A stretch of 64,000 bases of DNA from assembly GCF_028473665.1 (NCBI RefSeq), contig NZ_CP098774.1:3872501-3936500 (forward strand). The letters run 5' to 3'. Positions 26,054 to 34,406 of this stretch are shown piece by piece (the stretch's first letter is position 1; each line of letters opens with the position of its first letter). This DNA comes from Sphingomonas sp. QA11. GTDB lineage: Bacteria > Pseudomonadota > Alphaproteobacteria > Sphingomonadales > Sphingomonadaceae. The notes beneath the pieces are model-generated. The model made no database searches. It worked only from the letters and a program-made list of their open reading frames with translations, and was not told the DNA's origin. A program made the position numbers and the translations under genes.

Positions 26054-29000
26054 TCACCACTTCATCTTGAACGCGACGGAGAAGCGCCGACCCAGAACAT
26101 CGTAGATCTGGAAGTTGGTGGGAGCTTGGAAGGTGGTGGCGATCGGCGTGATCGGCGGGTCTTTGTCGAACAGGTTCAGCACGTTCAACGTAACCGCCGC
26201 GTCCGAGCCGCCCATGTCGAACTTGAAGCCGATCACGGCATCGACATAGGTGACCTGCGGGACGCGGTTCTGTTCGGGAGAGAGCTGCGCATCGGTATAG
26301 TTGGGATTGACCTTACCCGGCGCGATCAGCCGCTCGGTCAGACCCAGCAGGAGGGCGCTGCTGCCGGAGAGCGGCAGTTCATAGTCTTGCGTAAGAGTGG
26401 CCGTCCATCGCGGGATACCGCCGCCACTGGGAATTGCCAGCTGGTTCAGGCCGTATGCGCCGATGAGCGTCGGGCCGGCGGGCGCGGTAAGCGCGGAGTT
26501 ATCGTAGGTGAACGCGTAACTTCCAAGGGCGCGCAGGGCGAGCTTGCCGCCAGCCAGCATAGACCGATACCCTAGCTCGATATCGAGCCCAGAGGTCTTG
26601 ACGGTGGCGACATTGATGGGCGCCAGCCGTACGACGACCCCGGCCGTCGTCGGCACAATGCCGGTGGTGGTCGTGACGGGATTGCCGCCAACGCTAATGA
26701 AGTTGCAGAATGACTGGTCACCCGCAAAGCATGCGTTCACCACACTCTGATTGACCGGAGCAGCGATCGCGTCGGAAATCTTCACGTCGAAATAGTCCAC
26801 GGACGCCGAGAAACCGGGTAACCAGGATGGTTGATAGACGGCTCCCAACGTCAAGGTCTGCGCCACTTCGGGTTTCAGGTTGGGATTGCCGACCGTTAGC
26901 GAGACGGTGGTGACGTTCTGTCCTCCCGCCGAACTCGGATACACCGTCGACGACGTATTCGTCGAACTGGACACCGTCGAAAACAGGTCATTCGCGGTCG
27001 GTGCGCGGATATCCTGGGATCGCGTGGCGCGTAGCCGGAATTCGTCGCTGATTGCCCAACTCGGACCAATCTTCCAGGTGTAGGTCATCCCGCTGGTACT
27101 GTAATGCGTGGCCCGACCCGCTAGCGCCAAGTCTATCGATTTGGCGAACGGCAGATTCTTCAAGATCGGAATGCCAAGTTCGGCATATCCCTCCGTGACG
27201 TCGATCCGTCCCTTCAAAGGGCTCGGATTGTAGGTCTGGTAGCCGCCATATACGTTGTTGTACGCATCGCACCCGCCCGCTCGCAGGCCGGTACAACTAG
27301 TGAAGACGTCGGCCAGCGGAGACACTACGCGTTCGATGTCGTCGCGTCGGAATGCGGCGCCCACCGCGAAACTGATCGGCCCGGCGCCGAGGCCCAGTCC
27401 CTCGCCGAAGTCGCCGTTAAGATTGGCGCTGACGGTAAACTGCTTGTCCGTGGTGACGCCCCGTTCAAAGCCGCTGACGTAATCTGCGCCTGGTTGCGTG
27501 ATAGTGTTCAGGCCGAGGACGTTGATGGGTACGCACCCCGGGTCGAGCCCCGCCAAGGTCGACCGGCAGACGATCGTATCGTTAGGGCCCACAACCGCGT
27601 CCGCCGCCGCATAGAGATTGCGATTGATCGTATGCCGCGCGGCGAAGTCCTGCTTTGCCTTGCTCGCGGTCGCACTGACGTCGAACTTCCAGTCATTCGC
27701 GAAACTGCCCTGAATCCCGGCCGTGGCTCGAACCAGCGAGTTGTCCGTCACAGTAAGGATTGGAAGCTCTGTGCCGGTGCGGCCTAGAGTGAACGACGCG
27801 ATGTTGTTGGCGGCTAGGATCGAGCGAATATCGGCCGACAGGTAGGGATTGTCGGCGTAGATCCGGAATGCCCTCGTCGTCTGCTGATAGGAGTATGTGC
27901 CAACGCTGTTGGTCTTCGACCTATTGTACAATCCGTCGACATAGGCAGTTATCGTATCGCTCAGCTTGAACTCGCCGCGCAGGTAGCCGCCGTACCGTTC
28001 CTGGGTTGGGCTCAGGCCATTCACCGCGACCCCGCCATCCCCTCCGCTCTGAAACGCGGTGCCCGTGAACTGGCCGCGATCATAGGGCAGCACGGCGCCA
28101 CCCAAGCCGAGTTGCTTGAACAGCAAAGCAGCCGTACCTGCAGCGCCAACGGTTCTCCCCGTGACCGCGGTCAGCCCGGTGATCAGCCCGCCTGGGGTCG
28201 AGTTGGAAAATCGCACGTCCGGGACGATGCCGAACGTCGTCGCCGACCCTGCCGGAAGCGTGACCAAGCCTGCGGGCTTGTCGAACCACTCGCGACCGGT
28301 CGGGGGCAGGCCGATCCCGTCCTGATGATAATATTCGGCGCTTCCGATCACGCGAAATCCGCCGAAATCGTGACCGGCAGCTAAGCTGACATGCTGATGC
28401 CCGCCATCGCCGTAATCAGTGACGCCGGCGTTCACGTCCAGTTTGAGACCGGTGAACTTCGTGTCGAGGATGAAGTTGACAACACCCGCGACCGCGTCCG
28501 ATCCATAGGTGGACGACGCGCCGCCGGTGACCACGTCAATCCGTTGCAGCAACGCCTGTGGAATCACATTGGTATCGACCGATCCAAGCACATTGGTTGC
28601 AGGTAGCCGTTCGCCGTTCAGCAGTATCAGCGTTCGGTTAGCGCCCAGTCCGCGCAGGTTGAGCAACGCCTGTGCCCCACTGAGCAACTGCGATGAGGAA
28701 CCGCCTTTCGAGGTGACTTGGCTACCCACGAAGGCAGGCAGCCTCGCGAGGGCTTCGCCAGCGCTGCTGGGTGACAACTGAGCCAGCTGGTCCGAGGAGA
28801 CGATCGTCACCGGCGTGGGGGTCTTGAAACCGCTCGGCAAGCGGGATCCGGTTACAATAATGTCCGACGCACTTGCCGATTCGACCGTAGAGGGCGCCGC
28901 CGAAGGATCCTGCGGCACGCTCACAGGATCCGCAACGGTTGGCGACTGCGGAACAGTGGCCTGATCGGATGAGGCGGTCTTTTGAGCCTGCGCCGCATGC

Positions 29001-29068
29001 GCGAACAATCCCGCCTGAACGATTGCGATGATAGCGCAAAGGCTATGCTGCCGAATGAGCCTCTTCAT
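26054..29068 (-). CDS. TonB-dependent outer-membrane receptor
   Basis: A TonB-dependent receptor of about 1004 residues. It has a cleavable signal peptide (ending AHAAQAQ), a plug domain with the TonB-box-like DIIVTGSRLPSG, the LNGERLPATNVLGSVDTNVI stretch with a run of GGASSTYGSDAVAGVVNF, and a long beta-barrel ending in an aromatic-basic sequence (FSVAFKMKW). ATG 29068 is used because GGGAGAGGA precedes it; a longer frame from 29137 is rejected. It is the first gene of the operon and probably imports the substrate, or a complex of it, across the outer membrane. No FecI/FecR-like sensor pair is adjacent and the extra N-terminal signalling domain is missing. Confidence 0.9.
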   Translation of the reverse strand: MKRLIRQHSLCAIIAIVQAGLFAHAAQAQKTASSDQATVPQSPTVADPVSVPQDPSAAPSTVESASASDIIVTGSRLPSGFKTPTPVTIVSSDQLAQLSPSSAGEALARLPAFVGSQVTSKGGSSSQLLSGAQALLNLRGLGANRTLILLNGERLPATNVLGSVDTNVIPQALLQRIDVVTGGASSTYGSDAVAGVVNFILDTKFTGLKLDVNAGVTDYGDGGHQHVSLAAGHDFGGFRVIGSAEYYHQDGIGLPPTGREWFDKPAGLVTLPAGSATTFGIVPDVRFSNSTPGGLITGLTAVTGRTVGAAGTAALLFKQLGLGGAVLPYDRGQFTGTAFQSGGDGGVAVNGLSPTQERYGGYLRGEFKLSDTITAYVDGLYNRSKTNSVGTYSYQQTTRAFRIYADNPYLSADIRSILAANNIASFTLGRTGTELPILTVTDNSLVRATAGIQGSFANDWKFDVSATASKAKQDFAARHTINRNLYAAADAVVGPNDTIVCRSTLAGLDPGCVPINVLGLNTITQPGADYVSGFERGVTTDKQFTVSANLNGDFGEGLGLGAGPISFAVGAAFRRDDIERVVSPLADVFTSCTGLRAGGCDAYNNVYGGYQTYNPSPLKGRIDVTEGYAELGIPILKNLPFAKSIDLALAGRATHYSTSGMTYTWKIGPSWAISDEFRLRATRSQDIRAPTANDLFSTVSSSTNTSSTVYPSSAGGQNVTTVSLTVGNPNLKPEVAQTLTLGAVYQPSWLPGFSASVDYFDVKISDAIAAPVNQSVVNACFAGDQSFCNFISVGGNPVTTTTGIVPTTAGVVVRLAPINVATVKTSGLDIELGYRSMLAGGKLALRALGSYAFTYDNSALTAPAGPTLIGAYGLNQLAIPSGGGIPRWTATLTQDYELPLSGSSALLLGLTERLIAPGKVNPNYTDAQLSPEQNRVPQVTYVDAVIGFKFDMGGSDAAVTLNVLNLFDKDPPITPIATTFQAPTNFQIYDVLGRRFSVAFKMKW

Positions 29069-29192
29069 GCATCCTCTCCCGTCGTCGGCGTTTATCGCCA
29101 TTGACGCCAGAGCTAGCCGAAGCGAAAATATGGTCAATCTCGACTGGAATAATCGATATAGTTATGGAGCCGCGTCGGCGTAATACCAAGCC
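29069..29192. promoter_or_regulatory. Divergent promoter region of the tricarboxylate operon
   Basis: These 124 bases lie between the TonB receptor start (leftward) and the second HTH-citrate-synthase protein (rightward). The middle is AT-rich compared with the surrounding genes. A nine-base direct repeat CGTCGGCGT sits at 29083-29091 and again at 29173-29181, one copy next to each gene. This is the most likely place for the two citrate-synthase-fold regulators to bind, but I see no perfect palindrome. Confidence 0.5.
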
Positions 29193-30392
29193 ATGTCCGA
29201 CCTTTACCTAACCGCAGATGAAGCCGCTTCGGAGCTTGGGATCAGCGTCAAATCGCTTTATGCGTACGTCTCAAGAAAGCGCATCCGCACGACCAACGGG
29301 GGGGGCTCTCGCTCCAAATATTATTGGGCTGAGGATATCGCGCGCGTGAAGCGCGGCGAGCGTCTGATCGTGCCGGATTCGATCCTCGTTCCCACTAGCG
29401 ACATCACTAGTCTCGGCGACAAGGGACCGATCTACCGAGGAAGATCGGCCATTGAAATGGCGGAAAGCGAAACGTTGGAGTCGACGGCGGCTCATCTCTG
29501 GACCGTCCCAGAAAAAGAAGCGTTCTTGTCGCCGCCGCCTGCAGCGACCGGCTCAATGAAAGCCCTTCTCAAAGCTGCGTCCGGCCTGTCGATCATCGAA
29601 CGGGCCGCCTGCATGCTGCCGCTTCTCGAGCATGCCAGTTCAACGAGTCACGACATCTCCATCCGCGGATATGGCCAAAGCGGCGCAAGCATATTGCGCT
29701 GGTTTGCAGCGTTGATGCTGGGCGAACAATCCGCGAGCGATGAAGCGATCCACCTACAGCTGAGCAAATCTAGCGACAGACCTATCGAGTTCGCCGACAT
29801 ATTGCGTCGGCTGCTCGTCCTTGCTGCGGATCACGAACTATCTCCTTCGACCTATGCGGTGCGCGCGGCCGCCAACACGGGCGTCACACCGCACCAGGCG
29901 ATTGCGGTGGGACTCATCGCGTCACAGGGGCGACGTCTGCCGGGAGGGCGGACGTATCTGATCTCAAGGCTCGTCAATGAGATCATCGTCGCCGAAGCGC
30001 CGAAGGACGTCATCCTACGCTATTATCGCGACAACGAGGACCTTCCCGGTTTCGGGGATGGCGTCTATCCGCACGAAGATCCCCGAGCGACGGCAATTGC
30101 GGAGACTTTAGCAGTCAGGATGAATGACGATATTGCCGTGCGGCGCATGCTTGCAGCCGCGATGGCTGCGAAAGATTTGTTTGGCAAGGGCCCGGACTTT
30201 CTCGTGCTGATGATCCTGATTGAACAGCTGGTGGGCCTCACCGGCAATAAGGGATCGCTCATGCTGCTGGCCAGGATCAGTGGCTGGATTGCCCATGCCT
30301 CTGAGCAGAGCAGATCGGGTCCTGTGATCCGCATCCGCGCCGCCTACACGGGCAGGAGCGATCGGGCGCAGCAGCAGACAGAAGCGGGTTAG
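29193..30392 (+). CDS. HTH-citrate-synthase-fold protein, probably the operon regulator
   Basis: A 399-residue relative of the protein at 21297. Residues 4-55 are a helix-turn-helix (YLTADEAASELGISVKSLYA, then YYWAEDIARVKRG). The rest has the citrate-synthase fold, with AADHELSPSTYAVRAAANTG (residues 211-230) and LARISGWIAHASEQ (about 359-372). By eye the LHGGAN histidine is lost (QGRRLPGG, 245-252) and the GFGH histidine is Asp289 (GFGDGVY). The Asp of NVDF is kept (Asp335), as are the substrate-binding arginines (R298, R361, R382). It is transcribed away from the operon across a 124-base gap, the usual position of a regulator gene. Loss of both catalytic histidines argues against synthase activity, although a weaker lyase activity is not excluded. 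Confidence 0.8.
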   Translation: MSDLYLTADEAASELGISVKSLYAYVSRKRIRTTNGGGSRSKYYWAEDIARVKRGERLIVPDSILVPTSDITSLGDKGPIYRGRSAIEMAESETLESTAAHLWTVPEKEAFLSPPPAATGSMKALLKAASGLSIIERAACMLPLLEHASSTSHDISIRGYGQSGASILRWFAALMLGEQSASDEAIHLQLSKSSDRPIEFADILRRLLVLAADHELSPSTYAVRAAANTGVTPHQAIAVGLIASQGRRLPGGRTYLISRLVNEIIVAEAPKDVILRYYRDNEDLPGFGDGVYPHEDPRATAIAETLAVRMNDDIAVRRMLAAAMAAKDLFGKGPDFLVLMILIEQLVGLTGNKGSLMLLARISGWIAHASEQSRSGPVIRIRAAYTGRSDRAQQQTEAG

Positions 30393-30435
30393 CGTACCTT
30401 TCGCTGCCTGCCGACCGGGTTCGAGGTGTCGTCGC

Positions 30436-30745
30436 TCAACCGACTTCTATCGCGAAAGTTTGGGCGATGACGGTCGAGCGGCCGGTCTGGAAGGCATGCA
30501 GCCCCCATTCTCCGCCTCGTTTTGACCGAAGTGGACAAACAGAAGGACATGCGATCCTCGTCAAGCCGGTAGCCGGGTTTCCCGGTCCGCTCGATCCATT
30601 CAAGGATGGTAGAGAGATCGCCCTGTAGGGTGATGTGGGTTTAGCCGCGCTTGTCGCCGGGGGTGCTGACGATGCAGTCGATCACCTCGCGGATGGCGTC
30701 GGCGGCTTCGAGCGCGTCGTCGGGATGGGATAGAGCCTCCGTCAT
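30436..30745 (-). pseudogene. Serine recombinase, decayed C-terminal remnant
   Basis: Reading leftward from 30745 gives MTEALSHPDDALEAADAIRE, then VIDCIVSTPGDKRG, an in-frame TAA, and THITLQGDLSTILEWIERTG. This matches the end of large serine recombinases, including the equivalent region of the gene at 11188 (ALNHPAERDEAADAIRGLIE, GEFGTILEWMERRG). A frameshift then leads to GEWGLHAFQTGRSTVIAQTF, with a stop at 30436-30438. It is not a descendant of the intact gene at 11188 by simple duplication, since the sequences differ widely. It marks the right edge of the catabolic operon. Confidence 0.65.
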
Positions 30746-30800
30746 CCGGATGCTGTGACGAGTTCAAGTGTGTTTCTCACAGCCTGTCCCGTAACGCCCC

Positions 30801-31283
30801 TCAAGAGACATTCGCGTCGTCCACTTCCTCGCCTTGTTCGAGACGCCCGCGTAGCCCAGCCACGACGCGGCTAACCACAGCGATATCTTCAACCGAAAGC
30901 CCTTCGGTCAGGCGGTTCATCCAAGGAGTCTGAAGGTTCATCGCCGCGGTGAAGGCCTTGAGGCCCTTGTCGGTCATGACGACTAACTGGGCACGGCGAT
31001 GGTGCGGGTTGGGCTCCAACGTCACAAGCCCGTCACGCTGGAGATCGTTGACGATCCGCTGCACGTTCTGCCGGTTGCCGCCGACGTCGCGAGCGAGCCA
31101 CGCCACTGGCTGAGGCCGCCCGACGGCGCGGATCGCGCCAAGGATTTGCCAGCGGGCGCTGGTCAACCCGAGCCCCGCCACCAGGCGATCGCCCGAGGTC
31201 AGGATTAGGCTGTTGAGCCGGAACAGATCGAGAATGAGGGGCGTCATGGCCTCACCGGCTGGAGTCCGCTTGGGTTCGCGCAT
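30801..31283 (-). CDS. MarR family transcriptional regulator
   Basis: A 160-residue winged-helix regulator. The fold is recognisable from LGLTSARWQILGAIRAVGRP, the recognition region ARDVGGNRQNVQRIVNDLQR and the wing (LEPNPHHRRAQLVVMTDKGL). It is divergent from a monooxygenase-like gene at 31378, with a perfect 22-base palindrome between them. It probably represses both genes. The effector is unknown. Confidence 0.88.
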   Translation of the reverse strand: MREPKRTPAGEAMTPLILDLFRLNSLILTSGDRLVAGLGLTSARWQILGAIRAVGRPQPVAWLARDVGGNRQNVQRIVNDLQRDGLVTLEPNPHHRRAQLVVMTDKGLKAFTAAMNLQTPWMNRLTEGLSVEDIAVVSRVVAGLRGRLEQGEEVDDANVS

Positions 31284-31300
31284 TTGTCACCATAGAATAT

Positions 31301-31352
31301 AATTGACATCATGATGTCAATTAAGCATAAGGCGTCATTGTCAGATTGACAA
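31301..31352. promoter_or_regulatory. Palindromic operators between marR and the monooxygenase gene
   Basis: AATTGACATCA and its exact inverted copy TGATGTCAATT meet without spacer at 31301-31322, a 22-base perfect palindrome. A second inverted repeat, TTGTCA-GAT-TGACAA, lies at 31338-31352. Both contain the core TTGACA/TGTCAA in the divergent promoter, so they are probably two sites for the MarR dimer. Confidence 0.8.
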
Positions 31353-31377
31353 CATAATTCCAACCTGGAGATATGTC

Positions 31378-31746
31378 ATGCCCATGCTTCGCCCGCTCGA
31401 TCCGTCCTTCCCGATCGAACGCCAGCTCGCCGTCGAGGCCTCGCCCGTCGTGCTCATCAACCTATTCACGCTGGACGCGGCCGACGAGCCGGCGCTGCTC
31501 AAGGCGTGGGAGGACGACGCCCTGTTCATGAAGCAGCAGCCGGGGTTCATCTCGACCCAGCTTCACCGCGCGATCGGCGACAGCGTCGCCTACCTGAACT
31601 ACGCCGTCTGGGAATCCACCGCCGCCTTCGCCGCCGCCTTCTCGCATCCGGAGTTCAGGTCGAAGCTCTCGGCTTATCCTTCGTCGGTCGTGGCCAGCCC
31701 GCACCTGTTCCAAAAGGTCGCGGTTTCCAACGTCTGCGTCGCCTGA
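31378..31746 (+). CDS. Antibiotic biosynthesis monooxygenase (ABM) family protein
   Basis: A 122-residue ferredoxin-like ABM-domain protein, with the pattern VVLINLFTLDAADEPALLKA, FMKQQPGFISTQLHR and LNYAVWESTAAFAAAF. Members include cofactor-free quinol monooxygenases and proteins of unknown role. GGAG lies ten bases upstream of ATG 31378. Its divergent partner is a MarR regulator, a common arrangement for quinone or phenol stress responses. Confidence 0.85.
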   Translation: MPMLRPLDPSFPIERQLAVEASPVVLINLFTLDAADEPALLKAWEDDALFMKQQPGFISTQLHRAIGDSVAYLNYAVWESTAAFAAAFSHPEFRSKLSAYPSSVVASPHLFQKVAVSNVCVA

Positions 31747-31985
31747 CAAAAGCGATCAATACCAAGCACGGAGATTCAAGGGACCGAATTGCACGGCGAA
31801 CCGAATTTCAGAAGTTCAGCTTACCAGATCGGGGCGGCCGGGATCACGTTTCCATTACAGGCCTTCCGGACTTCCCAAAGGGTGGTGCGGACTAAACGGG
31901 TAGCGTCTGCGGGGTATCGCCGGGGATCAAGCAAGCTTCTAGCCACGCCGATGAACCCGCCGCGAGCGGCCACGCGCTAGCCGGA

Positions 31986-32897
31986 CTATCTTCGAGAACG
32001 ATCGTCCATGTGTTCCACTAGATAGTCCACGAATGCTCGGATGCGCGCAGGCATGTTGGCCCCGCCGACGAAGACTGCGTGGAAGACTTCCCGATCTCCG
32101 GGGTTGAAAGCCTCAAGCAGGGGTACCAGCCGCCCCTCCGCGATCGCGTCGCCGAGGCTGAAATCGCCTACGCGGGCGATGCCTACGCCGTCGAGCGCCA
32201 ACTGGCACAGGGTTTCACCGCTGTTGGCTTCGATCGCGCCCAGTACCTTGAGGGCGTAGTCGACCCCATCTCGCCGGAACGGCCAGACCGGCTCGGCCCG
32301 GCGAAAACTGAAATTCAGACAATTGTGATTGTGCAAGTCCTCCGGCGTTTCCGGCACACCCCAGCGAGCCAGGTAGGCCGGCGAGGCGACGATGGTGCGA
32401 CCATTCTCGCTGAGGCGACGCGCCGTGAGTGCGCTGTCGGCCAATGGGCCGCCACGTATCGCGACGTCTGCCTGCCCCGCGGCCACATCGACGATCCCGT
32501 CGCTGAGGTTGATGTCGACCAGGATGTTCGGATAGCGGCGCACGAACTCCCCCAGCAGAGGGACAATACAGAACCGCCCGTGCGAAACGGCGGCGCTGAC
32601 CCGGATGCGACCGCGGGGAGAGCCCTGGTCGGCGATGGACTGCTCGGCTTCATCAAGGTCGGTCAGGATCCGGCGAGCCGCACTGAGATAGGCCTGGCCC
32701 TCGGCGGTCAGGGTCAGCGCGCGCGTGGTCCGCAATAGCAGGCGCACGCCCAGCCGCGCTTCGATGCGGTCGAGCGTGCGGCTGACGGCCGAGGGGGTCA
32801 GGGCCAGGGTGCGGCCCGCGGCTGAAAAGCTGCCGCCGGCGGCGACGGCGCAAAACACTTCCAGTTCGCGGGCCCGGTCTACGCTGCTGATCGTCAT
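31986..32897 (-). CDS. LysR family transcriptional regulator
   Basis: A 303-residue LysR regulator. The N-terminal winged helix-turn-helix reads LEVFCAVAAGGSFSAAGRTL and SAVSRTLDRIEARLGVRLLL, and the periplasmic-binding-like effector domain follows, with SDGIVDVAAGQADVAIRGGP. This is the group that usually controls quinone, aldehyde or aromatic-stress genes. It is divergent from the hydrolase cluster starting at 33003 and probably activates or represses it. Confidence 0.9.
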   Translation of the reverse strand: MTISSVDRARELEVFCAVAAGGSFSAAGRTLALTPSAVSRTLDRIEARLGVRLLLRTTRALTLTAEGQAYLSAARRILTDLDEAEQSIADQGSPRGRIRVSAAVSHGRFCIVPLLGEFVRRYPNILVDINLSDGIVDVAAGQADVAIRGGPLADSALTARRLSENGRTIVASPAYLARWGVPETPEDLHNHNCLNFSFRRAEPVWPFRRDGVDYALKVLGAIEANSGETLCQLALDGVGIARVGDFSLGDAIAEGRLVPLLEAFNPGDREVFHAVFVGGANMPARIRAFVDYLVEHMDDRSRR

Positions 32898-32920
32898 CTT
32901 TGCGTCCGATTCAAAAATAT

Positions 32921-32940
32921 TTAGCCTCGTTACGGGCTAA
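32921..32940. promoter_or_regulatory. Candidate LysR binding site
   Basis: TTAGCC-N8-GGCTAA is an inverted repeat in the 105-base gap between lysR and the hydrolase gene, close to the lysR start. Six-base arms separated by eight bases fit a LysR recognition half of the divergent promoter. Confidence 0.5.
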
Positions 32941-33002
32941 TCCAAGGAACGGTCTCCGTCTAGCTTTGCGTCATACGAATGGTGCCAACACAGGAGATCG
33001 CC

Positions 33003-34376
33003 GTGACCTTTGCCCGCTTCCTTCGCCCCATCGCCCTTGCGGGCGCCGCCCTCACCGTCCTGGCCAGTTCGGCCGTCTGCGCGGCGAGCGCCTTGCCGCG
33101 GGATTTTCCCAAGAGTTTCCATACCGAGGAGGTCGCGACCAACGGCACAACTCTTCACGTCCGGATCGGCGGGACCGGGCCCGCGGTCGTGCTGCTGCAC
33201 GGCTATGGCGACACTGGCGACATGTGGTCGCCGCTGGCGGCCGACCTGGCGCGCGACCACACGGTGATCATCCCCGACCTGCGGGGGATGGGCCTGTCCG
33301 CCCGCGCCGGCAGCGGTTTCGAAAAAGCCAATGAGGCGGAGGACATCATCGGCGTCATGGACGCGATGCACGCACCGCGCGCCGATGTGGTGGCCCACGA
33401 CATCGGTAATATGGTGGCCTACGCCTTGGCCGCCCGGCATCCAGACCGGGTGACCAAGCTGGTGCTGATGGACGCGCCGGTTCCCGGCGTCGGACCCTGG
33501 GACGAAATCCTGAAGAGCCCGCTGCTCTGGCATTTTCGGTTCGGCGGTCCGGACATGGAGCGCCTAGTCGCCGGGCGCGAGCGCATCTATCTCGACAGGT
33601 TCTGGAACGAGTTCTCGGCCGACCCAGCGAATTTCCCCGAGGCTGAACGCGTCCACTATGCCGAGCTCTACGCCGCGCCCGGGCGCATGCACGCCGGCTT
33701 TCGCCAGTTCGCCGCCTTCGATCAGGACGCCGTCGACAACCGGGCCTGGCTGGCGGCGCATGGCAAGCTGACCATGCCGGTCCTGGCGATCGGGGGTGAG
33801 AAATCGTTCGGCCCGACGATGGCCGTCGTCGCCCAGGCCGGCGCTGTGGATGTCGAGGAACGGGTCATCTCGAACGCCGGGCACTGGCTCATGGAGGAAC
33901 AACCCGCGGCCACCGTGGCCGCGATCGACCAGTTCCTGAACGACCGTGCGGCGCCGGCCGCACGCGGTCACCTCGAACCGACGGCCCTGTCGCTGGACCA
34001 GACCCAGGCGATGCGCCAGTCCGGAGCGGGCGCCGGCACCTCGGGGCTGAGCGGGATCCGCACCGTGCTGCTCTATGGCGATCCCGCCAAGCCCGGGCCG
34101 TACATGCTAGAGATCCACGTGCCGCCCAACACCCGGATCGCCCCCCACACCCACCGCGACGACCGCTTCGCCAACGTGATCTCCGGGAGCTGGTACTTCG
34201 GCTATGGCGCCAAAGCGAATGACGCGGCGGTCAAGCCGCTGACCGCCGGTGGCCTTTACACCGAGCCGGGGGGCACCCCGCACTTCGCCTTCACGCGCGC
34301 TGATCCAGCCGTCGTCAGACTGACCGGTATGGGCCCCAGCGACACGGTCTATGTCGCCGCCACCCTGCCCCACTGA
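33003..34376 (+). CDS. Secreted alpha/beta hydrolase (epoxide-hydrolase-like) fused to a cupin domain
   Basis: A 457-residue exported protein. The signal peptide ends near VCAASA. Residues 40-320 form an alpha/beta hydrolase with VVLLHGYGDTGDMW and the nucleophile elbow AHDIGNMVAYALA. There Asp133 takes the place of serine, as in epoxide hydrolases and haloalkane dehalogenases; the catalytic histidine is in SNAGHWLMEE. From about residue 335 a cupin domain follows (HVPPNTRIAPHTHRDDRF, then GSWYFGYG and EPGGTPHFAF), with two or three histidines for a metal. GTG 33003 is chosen because AGGAG lies six bases upstream. The joining of the two domains is uncommon. It is the first gene of a LysR-linked cluster. 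Confidence 0.85.
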   Translation: MTFARFLRPIALAGAALTVLASSAVCAASALPRDFPKSFHTEEVATNGTTLHVRIGGTGPAVVLLHGYGDTGDMWSPLAADLARDHTVIIPDLRGMGLSARAGSGFEKANEAEDIIGVMDAMHAPRADVVAHDIGNMVAYALAARHPDRVTKLVLMDAPVPGVGPWDEILKSPLLWHFRFGGPDMERLVAGRERIYLDRFWNEFSADPANFPEAERVHYAELYAAPGRMHAGFRQFAAFDQDAVDNRAWLAAHGKLTMPVLAIGGEKSFGPTMAVVAQAGAVDVEERVISNAGHWLMEEQPAATVAAIDQFLNDRAAPAARGHLEPTALSLDQTQAMRQSGAGAGTSGLSGIRTVLLYGDPAKPGPYMLEIHVPPNTRIAPHTHRDDRFANVISGSWYFGYGAKANDAAVKPLTAGGLYTEPGGTPHFAFTRADPAVVRLTGMGPSDTVYVAATLPH

Positions 34377-34406
34377 TCATCCCCACCCGACCAAAAGGAG
34401 ACTCTT

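Noticed and set aside
21297..30392. Naming the two HTH proteins as citrate synthases
   Set aside because: The catalytic histidines are replaced in both and a DNA-binding domain is fused at the N-terminus.
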